Below are positions 1 to 5,669 of a DNA stretch of 7,576 nucleotides, piece by piece. The position numbers and the translations under genes were made by a program. The stretch lies in assembly GCA_030148365.1 (NCBI GenBank), contig JASBTO010000267.1:1-7576 (forward strand), read 5' to 3'. Under the pieces are notes generated by a model. It had not been told where the DNA came from. It made no database searches and saw nothing but the letters and a program-made list of their open reading frames with translations. The DNA is from Kangiellaceae bacterium. GTDB taxonomy: Bacteria > Pseudomonadota > Gammaproteobacteria > Enterobacterales > Kangiellaceae. How positions within the stretch are numbered: position 1 is the first letter of the stretch; the number at the start of each line of letters is the position of its first letter.

Positions 1-54
1 CAGACATACCGGCCCGTGATCGGCCAGAAGCCGGCAAACCTCCCGGCTGATCCT

Positions 55-1170
55 GTGGACACAGTGACCCACGCGGCGCTCGGTGCCCTGCTCGTTGCCG
101 CCGTGCCCCGGATAGCCGAGGCCAACCGTGGCCCCTCGCGAGCCCGCTACCTGCTTGTCGGAGCGGTCGCCGCGATGTTCCCCGATTCCGACTACGGACT
201 TTTCTGGCTGGATCCCCTCCATTTTCACGCCTACTGGCATCGGGGCATCACCCATTCGCTGCTCATGCTGCCCCTGTGGGCGACACTACTGGCAACGGGC
301 TGGTCAATATGCTGGCGGCAGTGGCGAGCCTGGCTGAACTTTTTCCTGGTCAGTACGCTGGCGATCGGCAGTCATATCGGCGCCGATCTGACCACCGTCT
401 ACGGCACCCAACTGTGGTCGCCTTTTTCCGACACTCGCTACAGCCTGTCCTCGAATTTTGTAGTTGACCCCGTGTTCAGCGCCCTCGTCCTGATCCCCTT
501 GTCGCTCAATCTGAAACGCGCCGCGCCCGCTCTGGCACGCGTGGCTTCGGGACTACTGATTTGCTATGTCGCCGGCCAGTTTGTGGCCAGCCAATACGCG
601 CGCCAACTGGCCGACCGCCACGGCCAGGCCCTTGGGCTGGCAGCTTTTGACAGCTACGCCCTGCCCCAACCGGGATCGCCAGCTCATCGGTTACTCATCA
701 TCCGGCGCGGCGAAGATTACTGGCTTGCGAGAGTAAACCTCCTGGCAGGTGAGCCGGCGGTCGGGGCCCCGGCACCCGAATCCAGGTTGGGTAGCCTGTA
801 CAATGCTTATCATGCGCCTGTGGCAGCGCCCTGGCAGCGACGGACGCAATTTGGTCGTGATCCCCGGGCAAGGGCTCTGGCGACAGAGGTCTGGTGGCAC
901 TCGGCGTTCAGCCCTGTTCGGGACTTTGCCCGTTTGCCGGCGCTATCCGGAATTGAGGAAGGCCCTGACGAAACCTGCGTCTGGTTTACGGATTTGCGCT
1001 ACGACTGGCCCACTATCCGACCGCCTTTTGTCTATGGCATGTGCCGCGCTTTCCGGGGGCCCTGGCAGCTTTACAGGAAGTCCTGGTGGACGGACGCCAC
1101 CGTTGCCGTACCTGCGGGCATCGCCGGTATCAAAGCGATGCCCTCCGCCACCACAACAGCCCGAGAGTAA
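55..1170 (+). CDS. YdjM/DUF457-type membrane-bound metal-dependent hydrolase
   Basis: Inner-membrane protein of the YdjM (DUF457) family, usually annotated 'metal-dependent hydrolase'; the true substrate is not known for the family. Seen in the sequence: an N-terminal DTVTHAALG motif, FPDSDY (about residues 42-47), HRGITHS (62-68) and GSHIGADLTT (106-113), the spaced His/Asp residues typical of the family's putative metal site. Several hydrophobic segments follow, among them 34-40 and 93-106, and one or two around residues 140-185. The C-terminal ~170 residues are soluble and Trp/Arg-rich. I choose the GTG at 55 because family members begin MDxxTHA; the frame is open to the window's left edge and a GTG at 16 is also possible. 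Neither start has a clear Shine-Dalgarno sequence, so the start is uncertain. The end overlaps the convergent MFS gene by 41 bp. Confidence 0.8.
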   Translation: MDTVTHAALGALLVAAVPRIAEANRGPSRARYLLVGAVAAMFPDSDYGLFWLDPLHFHAYWHRGITHSLLMLPLWATLLATGWSICWRQWRAWLNFFLVSTLAIGSHIGADLTTVYGTQLWSPFSDTRYSLSSNFVVDPVFSALVLIPLSLNLKRAAPALARVASGLLICYVAGQFVASQYARQLADRHGQALGLAAFDSYALPQPGSPAHRLLIIRRGEDYWLARVNLLAGEPAVGAPAPESRLGSLYNAYHAPVAAPWQRRTQFGRDPRARALATEVWWHSAFSPVRDFARLPALSGIEEGPDETCVWFTDLRYDWPTIRPPFVYGMCRAFRGPWQLYRKSWWTDATVAVPAGIAGIKAMPSATTTARE

Positions 1171-2344
1171 GCAGAGACAACACCGCTCCCGCCGCGAAGG
1201 TTGCAGCCGGAGACAGAAATTGCCAGAACGCACCGGCAATGACGCTGGCCAGCAACAGCGCCAATCCGGCAAACAGATTGAAAATTCCGAATGCCGAGGC
1301 TCGCAAGTCTGCAGGTGCGACATGGGCAATCATCGCGGCGAGAACGCCCTGGGTGGCCCCCATGTGCAAACCCCAGATAGCCACACCGGCGAACACCGTC
1401 CACTGCGCCGAAGCCATGGCCAACAGGATATCTGCCAACAACAGGAAGGTCATGCCAAGGGCCAACACATTGATTGGCGGCAGCCGATCGGCGATCCGGC
1501 CGAACGGAAACGCACTACCGGCGTAAAAAATGTTCATGACAACAAGAACCACTGGCACCCAGACCGCCGACACGCCCAGATCGACGGCCCGCAACAGCAG
1601 AAAGGCTTCGCTGAACCGGGCCAGTGTCATACAAATCCCGATTGCAACCAGCCACCAGTAGGCCCGGGGGAATGCTGACAGACTGTGCCAGTTGATCCGT
1701 GGTGCGTGGGCAGAGCGTCCGCCGCGAGCCGGCTCTCTCACCGCAAACACCAGAACCAGAACCGCAAGCATGGCGGGAATGGCCGCAAGCCAGAATACCA
1801 GCCGGTAATTACCGTGCAGTGCCAACATCAGCACCACGGCTAATACGGGCCCGAGAAATGCGCCACTGGTATCCATCGCCTGACGCAGTCCGAATGCCGC
1901 ACCACGGATCTCCCCAGGCGTCACATCGGCAATCAGCGCATCTCGCGGCGCACCGCGAAGACCCTTGCCAATCCGGTCAATCAGGCGGGCGGCAAAAACC
2001 CCGGTGTAGGTCGATGCCAGTGGGAAAAGGGGTTTGGAAATGGCAGCCAGGCCATACCCGATGACCAGCAAGGGTTTGCGGCGACGGCTGAAATCACTGA
2101 TAACCCCGGAAAATACTTTCAGGATCGACGTTGCCGATTCGGCCACGCCTTCGATAATACCAAGCGTCAGGGCGCCGACACCCATTACCGCAACGAGATA
2201 AACGGGTAATAAACTGTGGATCAGTTCCGAAGACATATCCATCAACAGACTGACCACGCCGAGTGCGACAACGCTACGGGGTATTTGCCGCTCCCTGGCC
2301 GTAGGACCGCTATGCTTTTTCGCCGTTTCAAGTCCGATTTTCAT
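1130..2344 (-). CDS. MFS transporter (MJ1317-like group)
   Basis: A 404-residue major facilitator superfamily permease, close to the usual ~400 residues, with about 12 hydrophobic segments after a ~25-residue polar N-terminus. The first helix region carries LLMDMSSELIHSLLPVYL. A loop-2 motif A variant, SGVISDFSRRRKP, lies at residues 79-91, and DRIGKGLRGAPRDALIAD at 123-140 is characteristic of the group often called MJ1317-like. The substrate cannot be deduced; members are annotated only as putative metabolite or drug exporters. The ATG at 2344 has GGGA about 6 nt upstream. The gene begins 46 bp after the nhaC-like stop codon on the same strand, with no terminator visible between, so co-transcription is likely. 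Its last 13 codons and stop lie antisense to the end of the YdjM-type gene. Confidence 0.9.
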   Translation of the reverse strand: MKIGLETAKKHSGPTARERQIPRSVVALGVVSLLMDMSSELIHSLLPVYLVAVMGVGALTLGIIEGVAESATSILKVFSGVISDFSRRRKPLLVIGYGLAAISKPLFPLASTYTGVFAARLIDRIGKGLRGAPRDALIADVTPGEIRGAAFGLRQAMDTSGAFLGPVLAVVLMLALHGNYRLVFWLAAIPAMLAVLVLVFAVREPARGGRSAHAPRINWHSLSAFPRAYWWLVAIGICMTLARFSEAFLLLRAVDLGVSAVWVPVVLVVMNIFYAGSAFPFGRIADRLPPINVLALGMTFLLLADILLAMASAQWTVFAGVAIWGLHMGATQGVLAAMIAHVAPADLRASAFGIFNLFAGLALLLASVIAGAFWQFLSPAATFAAGAVLSLLTLGLLWWRRASL

Positions 2345-2390
2345 GATCGGTCCCGGCCCCCGTTTGCAGGTTCAGTGCATTAATTTGTCA

Positions 2391-3761
2391 TCAGGCCATT
2401 AACCAGAATCCCAGAGCTGCCAGAGTCGCCGCCATCAGGGCATAGGGCAACTGGGTTACGGCATGATCGATCACGTGACAGCCGGCGCCCTGCGCGGCAA
2501 GCACTGTCGAGTCACTGTAAAAACAAGCCTGGGAGCCGAATGCCGACGCTGACAGAAGCGCGCCAATCACGAGCGGCATGTCCACCGCCAGGGCTTCCGC
2601 CATAGGTACGACTATCGGTATGGTGACCGCGAAGATGCCCCATGAAGATCCGGTCGCGAAGGCCAGTGCCGCCATGGACACAAACACCAGCACGGGTAGC
2701 GCCTGGGCACTCATCAGGGGTGCCAGAGATTCAACGACATACTGTGGCAACATCAACTGGTCGCAGACTTCCTTGAAAATAAACGCCGCCACTACGGTTC
2801 CGATAGCCGGTATCATGGTCTTGAACCCGTCCAACATGACGTCCAGCGACTCACCAAAGCCGAGCAGCCGCTGGCTCCAGTAATACGGCAGGGTAATGGC
2901 GATGCTGACAATCAGCCCGCGCCAGACATCAATATCGAAATACCAGGTGAACAATACCAGGCTGACAATGGGTACCAGAAAGTTGCTGAGGCGCAGTACC
3001 CGGGGTTCGGCGGCCTCGAATTCCGCCTCCAGATTCCGCGCCTTGAAAGTCAGTGCCACGTCATCGTGGTGCTCTCCCAGAGCCCGGCTTTGCATACGTT
3101 GCTGGGCCTTTTGCATCGGCCCCAATGCCGGAATGACGCCAGTTGCTACCAGCGGTACAGTCAGTACTGCGGCCCAGGCGTAGAACATGTAAGGAATGGC
3201 GCCGATAAAAATGTCGATACCCGCGCCAGCTGCGGCGACGCCATTATTTTCCAGCAGCCCGGAGAAGAACACCGCCCAGGTCGAGAAAGGTACGAGAACG
3301 CACACCGGCGCAGCAGTTGAATCCACAACATAGGCCAGCATTTCCCGGGAGATCCCGAAGCGGTCGGTAACCCGCTTCATGGTCTCGCCCACCGTCAGGG
3401 CATTCAGGTAATCATCGACAAAAATCAGCAGGCCGAGCAACCAGGTCATCAACAGGGAACTACGAGCGCCGCGGGTATAACGGAGTGCCAATTTGCCAAA
3501 GGCAAGTGCCCCTCCGGCCCGAACGAGAAGAGCTATCAGGGCGCCAAAAAATCCGCACACCAGGATCAGCCAGGCAATGGTTTCGTCCATCATGACTTTT
3601 ACCGAGATGGCGGCAAAATTACCAACGGCACCTACCGGACCGAGTAACAGCAAGCCAGCCAGGGTACCGGCCAACAGAGAAAATATCGGCCGCCGGCTGA
3701 GTAGCGCGAGCGTCAGGACGACCACGGGAGGGATCAGACTGAGCGCGGTGGGTTCCTGCAT
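2391..3761 (-). CDS. NhaC-family Na+/H+ antiporter
   Basis: A 456-residue polytopic membrane protein of the NhaC family (secondary Na+/H+, or for some members malate/lactate or amino-acid, antiport). Visible family signatures are FVDDYLNALTVG (114-125), DSTAAPVCVLVPFSTW (147-162), the C-terminal half's FATGSSWGIFAVTIPIVVPM, and SDSTVLAAQGAGCHVIDH followed by TQLPYAL near the end. These contain the conserved membrane-embedded acidic and small residues of the family. Length is normal. The ATG at 3761 is preferred because an in-frame TAA sits only 6 nt upstream; the ribosome site is weak (GGA about 11 nt and AAGAA immediately upstream). It appears to have its own promoter about 130 bp upstream and probably heads an operon with the MFS gene. 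Ion specificity is not readable from sequence. Confidence 0.92.
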   Translation of the reverse strand: MQEPTALSLIPPVVVLTLALLSRRPIFSLLAGTLAGLLLLGPVGAVGNFAAISVKVMMDETIAWLILVCGFFGALIALLVRAGGALAFGKLALRYTRGARSSLLMTWLLGLLIFVDDYLNALTVGETMKRVTDRFGISREMLAYVVDSTAAPVCVLVPFSTWAVFFSGLLENNGVAAAGAGIDIFIGAIPYMFYAWAAVLTVPLVATGVIPALGPMQKAQQRMQSRALGEHHDDVALTFKARNLEAEFEAAEPRVLRLSNFLVPIVSLVLFTWYFDIDVWRGLIVSIAITLPYYWSQRLLGFGESLDVMLDGFKTMIPAIGTVVAAFIFKEVCDQLMLPQYVVESLAPLMSAQALPVLVFVSMAALAFATGSSWGIFAVTIPIVVPMAEALAVDMPLVIGALLSASAFGSQACFYSDSTVLAAQGAGCHVIDHAVTQLPYALMAATLAALGFWLMA

Positions 3762-3767
3762 TTCTTG

Positions 3768-3830
3768 TTATTCCACAGTGGCACCTGGGATGCCGGGGTT
3801 AATGCTCATGCCGGCAATCACCACCGTCAT
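3768..3830 (-). CDS. possible 20-codon upstream ORF in the nhaC leader
   Basis: An ATG-initiated ORF of 20 codons (begins MTVVIAGMS, ends PGATVE) stops at a TAA only 6 nt before the antiporter ATG and in the same frame. No Shine-Dalgarno is visible before its ATG. The same frame stays open upstream to a TGA near position 3916, but with no start codon in that part. It may be a leader peptide, a relic of an N-terminal extension, or chance. I have no homologue in mind. Confidence 0.2.
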   Translation of the reverse strand: MTVVIAGMSINPGIPGATVE

Positions 3831-3889
3831 GATGCCAGAGGAGTCGACAGCCGGACCACTGCCCGCTTCACCCCTGTGTCTGATGCGGA

Positions 3890-3918
3890 AATTTAGGGCC
3901 CCCCAAGGTAAACGTCAA
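3890..3918 (-). promoter_or_regulatory. predicted sigma70 promoter of the nhaC-MFS operon
   Basis: On the minus strand TTGACG (3918-3913, 5 of 6 to TTGACA) is followed, after exactly 17 nt, by TAAATT (3895-3890, 4 of 6 to TATAAT). Transcription would start near 3883 and give a leader of about 120 nt before the antiporter start. A second TTGACG lies 19 bp upstream (3937-3932) but has no matching -10 box. Confidence 0.55.
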
Positions 3919-3935
3919 GCAACTTTTCACTCGTC

Positions 3936-3978
3936 AATAAAACAGCCTGTCTCCCGCCACACCAGGGTGGTGAGCAGG
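3936..3978 (-). terminator. possible Rho-independent terminator of the peroxiredoxin gene
   Basis: Fifteen nucleotides past the peroxiredoxin stop, the minus strand can fold CCTG-CTC ... GAG-(A)-CAGG (3978-3946), with an inner CCAC/GTGG helix and a six-base loop. It is followed by CTGTTTTATT (3945-3936). The stem has a bulge and an internal loop and the T-run is short, so efficiency is uncertain. It sits just upstream of the nhaC promoter, which suits separate transcription of the two genes. Confidence 0.45.
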
Positions 3979-3992
3979 ATCTTTCCCGCCCC

Positions 3993-4469
3993 CTAGAGAG
4001 CCTGCAGAATCGTCTCCGCGGACGACTTGTCCAGTCCGGACTCGTCAACGTTGACCAGTTCCACTTTGCCATCGTCGGCGACCAGGGCGAAACGTTTGCA
4101 GCGTTGGCCCATGCCGAAGCCGGTGGCGTCGAGTTCCAGGCCGAGTTGACGGGTAAACTCGCCGTTACCATCGGCGGCCATCAGGATGTTTTCGGCATTT
4201 TGGCTCTTGCCCCAGGCGTCCATGACGAAAACGTCGTTGACGGCCATGCAGACAATTTCGTCAACACCTTTGGCGCGGATTTCGTCAGCCTTGCTGACGA
4301 ATCCGGGCAAATGGGCGTTGGAGCATGTCGGCGTGAAAGCCCCGGGGACGGCGAAGAGCACCACCTTTTTTCCGCCAAATATTTCTCCCGTGGTACGGTT
4401 CGCGGGTCCTTCCTCTGACATGATATTCAAAGTTGCATCGGGAATCCTGTCGCCTGTCTGGATGGTCAT
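3993..4469 (-). CDS. Prx5/PrxII-type peroxiredoxin
   Basis: A 158-residue thiol peroxidase of the peroxiredoxin 5 (AhpC/TSA superfamily, 'redoxin') group, which reduces hydrogen peroxide and alkyl hydroperoxides in the cytoplasm using thioredoxin or glutaredoxin/glutathione. The catalytic motif PGAFTPTCS (42-50) places the peroxidatic Cys at 49, with Thr46 and Pro42 in the expected positions. IVCMAVNDVFVMDAWG (72-87) contains Cys74, which aligns with the second Cys of plant-type PrxII and could resolve the disulfide. GMGQRCKRF (119-127) supplies the active-site Arg126, and Cys124 within this motif is an additional cysteine. Length matches the family (about 155-165). The start at 4469 has AGGGAG 7 nt upstream. 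No glutaredoxin domain is fused. It lies 94 bp after yegP on the same strand and could be read from the yegP promoter. Confidence 0.93.
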   Translation of the reverse strand: MTIQTGDRIPDATLNIMSEEGPANRTTGEIFGGKKVVLFAVPGAFTPTCSNAHLPGFVSKADEIRAKGVDEIVCMAVNDVFVMDAWGKSQNAENILMAADGNGEFTRQLGLELDATGFGMGQRCKRFALVADDGKVELVNVDESGLDKSSAETILQAL

Positions 4470-4498
4470 GGTAATTCTCCCTGTTGAGGGCCGGGGCC

Positions 4499-4518
4499 GC
4501 TCCGGGTCAAAGCTCCGG
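4499..4518. repeat. short direct repeat in the yegP-peroxiredoxin gap
   Basis: GCTCCGG occurs twice, 13 bp start to start, separated by GTCAAA, in the 94-bp gap upstream of the peroxiredoxin gene. It could be a tandem regulator site or chance in a GC-rich stretch. The rest of this gap holds a run of seven T (minus strand) without a convincing hairpin before it. Confidence 0.3.
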
Positions 4519-4563
4519 TGCCGGTCCGGAAAAAAACTAGCGCTATGGGATATTCAGAGATAG

Positions 4564-4899
4564 TCAGTCATCTTCGGTGACGACCGTAGCGCCCAACGCG
4601 TTGCTGGCCACAGAGGCAATGCCCTGATCGCGGCTGCTTTCGCTTTTGTACATCTGGCTACGGCCAATCTGCTGACCATTGCTGGCGCTGAGGGTAAAAA
4701 AGAAGCGGTTGTCGGTGGAGGTTTCCTTGCCGAATCGCTCCATGATTTGAGAGTTCCTGCGCACCGAGTCTATACCGGACTCGCATGCAGATTTGGATGT
4801 GTAACCCTGGCTCTGCAGGATGACTTCGCCATTGCCTGCCTTGAGCGCAAAATAGTCTTTGCCGTCCTTGCCGCGGCTAATTACAAATTTACCTGCCAT
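4564..4899 (-). CDS. yegP: YegP family protein (DUF1508)
   Basis: A 111-residue protein of the YegP/DUF1508 family, nearly the same length as E. coli YegP (about 110). It consists of two tandem copies of the ~50-residue unit. Copy 1 contains YFALKAGNGEVIL (16-28) and YTSKSACESGIDSVRRN (33-49). Copy 2 contains FFFTLSASNGQQI (66-78) and YKSESSRDQGIASVASN (84-100). The fold is a small beta-rich duplicated domain; biochemical function is unknown. The ATG at 4899 is chosen over an upstream in-frame ATG at 5040 because AGGAGGT stands 7 nt before it and the family begins MAGxF. The extra 47 residues of the longer ORF look non-coding. It has its own predicted promoter and inverted-repeat operator, and lies upstream of the peroxiredoxin gene. 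Confidence 0.95.
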   Translation of the reverse strand: MAGKFVISRGKDGKDYFALKAGNGEVILQSQGYTSKSACESGIDSVRRNSQIMERFGKETSTDNRFFFTLSASNGQQIGRSQMYKSESSRDQGIASVASNALGATVVTEDD

Positions 4900-4906
4900 G
4901 ATTTCA

Positions 4907-4913
4907 ACCTCCT
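4907..4913 (-). promoter_or_regulatory. strong ribosome binding site of yegP
   Basis: The minus strand reads AGGAGGT, a perfect anti-16S match, with a 7-nt spacer to the ATG at 4899. It decides the yegP start and predicts high translation. Confidence 0.9.
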
Positions 4914-5004
4914 GTCGTGTGTCAGTGGCGCCCCGTGTTTCCGCACATTGCTGCAAACTGCAGGGCAAAACTTTTTCTGATCTGCCTCTCCGGAGCCAAT
5001 CCAA

Positions 5005-5033
5005 ACCATACCGGACTTGGCAAATGCTGCCAA
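5005..5033 (-). promoter_or_regulatory. predicted yegP promoter
   Basis: On the minus strand TTGGCA (5033-5028, 5 of 6) and TATGGT (5010-5005, 4 of 6) are separated by 17 nt. A start near 4998 gives a leader of about 100 nt before yegP. The -35 box is inside a perfect inverted repeat, so a DNA-binding protein there should block or modulate it. Confidence 0.5.
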
Positions 5034-5035
5034 GT
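5015..5035. repeat. perfect inverted repeat over the yegP -35 box (candidate operator)
   Basis: ACTTGGCA (5015-5022) and TGCCAAGT (5028-5035) are exact reverse complements around the 5-bp centre AATGC. An 8+8 bp dyad of this type is typical of a dimeric helix-turn-helix regulator site, and it covers the -35 hexamer and part of the spacer of the predicted yegP promoter. The regulator is not encoded in this window. On the + strand TATCAT (5035-5040) starts at the edge of the dyad and resembles a -10 box, but without a proper -35. Confidence 0.5.
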
Positions 5036-5059
5036 ATCATCCGTCGGACGCGCGAGTTC

Positions 5060-5078
5060 CCGGACCATCTGAGTCCGG
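5060..5078. repeat. inverted repeat in the yegP/DUF3465 divergent gap
   Basis: CCGGAC (5060-5065) and GTCCGG (5073-5078) are exact reverse complements around a 7-nt loop, CATCTGA. It could be a stem-loop in a leader or small RNA, or a second protein-binding site. No gene reads through here in a convincing frame. Confidence 0.4.
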
Positions 5079-5127
5079 TTACCGGAAACCAAATCTGGTC
5101 AACAATAACCGCTATATCCTGCTGGTA

Positions 5128-5156
5128 CCGACCTCATCGAGGTCGGATTATTTCTT
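5128..5156 (+). terminator. terminator-like hairpin before the DUF3465 gene
   Basis: CCGACCTC (5128-5135) pairs perfectly with GAGGTCGG (5139-5146) around a 3-nt loop. On the + strand it is followed by ATTATTTCTT, a broken T-run. It lies 66 bp upstream of the DUF3465 start codon, with no + strand gene before it, so it would end a short transcript or attenuate the operon. It could instead be a protein-binding dyad. Confidence 0.4.
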
Positions 5157-5211
5157 GCAATCATCGTCATGCCTGCAACAATAAGCTTTCACCCTTCGGG
5201 TCCGGAGTTTC

Positions 5212-5658
5212 ATGAGCAAAAAATTTGGCATCGCGAATATCCTGGCGCTGGTGGTACTCTCCAGCCTGGTATATTTCTATCCCCACTATAAAGACAAGGG
5301 GAATCCCGCCAGTCCTTCAGCCGGGCAGGAATCCGTCATACTCGATGCATTCGAGAACCGTCGCTCCGGGATCCCGGTCGAGATTACCGCCAGTGTCAGC
5401 CGGTTGCTTGCCGACGATACCCAGGCACCACGGCACCAACGTTTTATCGTACAACTTGCCGTCGGTCACAGTCTGCTGATTGCGCACAACATCGATCTGG
5501 CGCCAAGAGTTACGGATCTGGGCAAGGGCGACACTGTCGAGATCAAGGGTATCTACGAGTGGAATCACCAGGGCGGCGTTGTTCACTGGACCCATCATGA
5601 TCCGGCGGGCAACCAGCCCGGCGGCTGGATCCGTCACAAGGACAAACGCTATCAATAG
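5212..5658 (+). CDS. DUF3465 family membrane-anchored protein
   Basis: A 148-residue protein of the DUF3465 family; molecular function is unknown. Residues about 5-24 form one hydrophobic segment after MSKK, reading as an uncleaved signal anchor (no clear signal-peptidase site), so the rest should be periplasmic. The family signature is intact: HQRF (75-78), AHNIDLAPRV (91-100), KGDTVEIKGIYEWN (105-118) and GGVVHWTHHDP (121-131), then GGWIRH. The block resembles an OB-fold nucleic-acid- or ligand-binding shape, but this is inference. GGAG precedes the ATG with a tight 4-nt spacer, and a small ACCC/GGGT hairpin (5191-5201) sits just before it. It is followed after 11 bp by the N-formylglutamate amidohydrolase gene, whose ribosome site overlaps this gene's stop codon. 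I could not identify a good + strand promoter. Confidence 0.88.
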   Translation: MSKKFGIANILALVVLSSLVYFYPHYKDKGNPASPSAGQESVILDAFENRRSGIPVEITASVSRLLADDTQAPRHQRFIVQLAVGHSLLIAHNIDLAPRVTDLGKGDTVEIKGIYEWNHQGGVVHWTHHDPAGNQPGGWIRHKDKRYQ

Positions 5659-5669
5659 GAAACGGCGCC

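Noticed and set aside
16..54. The GTG at 16 as start of the YdjM-type protein.
   Set aside because: The 13 extra residues are unlike the family N-terminus (MDxxTHA), which fits the GTG at 55. It is not excluded, because the frame is open to the window edge.
749..1678. A 309-codon open frame on the + strand crossing the end of the YdjM-type gene and much of the MFS gene.
   Set aside because: Its translation is low-complexity, rich in Gln/Arg/Pro/Gly with no family motif, and it is antisense to the clearly coding MFS gene. It is a shadow of GC-rich codon use.
3820..3885. A fluoride-riboswitch-like tail (CTG..GACTCCT) in the nhaC leader.
   Set aside because: Only the tail resembles the motif; I could not find the conserved first stem and GATG loop, so the match is probably chance.
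3493..3996. A 167-codon + strand frame over the start of nhaC and its leader.
   Set aside because: Antisense to the antiporter's N-terminus, with no recognisable motif or ribosome site; the adjoining leader contains a good minus-strand promoter.
5015..5035. A sigma54 (-24/-12) promoter, because TTGGCA and TTGCC occur close together.
   Set aside because: The GG and GC elements are 8 nt apart rather than the required 10 on either strand; the resemblance follows from the palindrome.
4564..5040. A longer yegP with 47 extra N-terminal residues starting at 5040.
   Set aside because: The family begins MAGxF, and a perfect AGGAGGT stands 7 nt before the ATG at 4899. The extension overlaps the predicted promoter and dyad.
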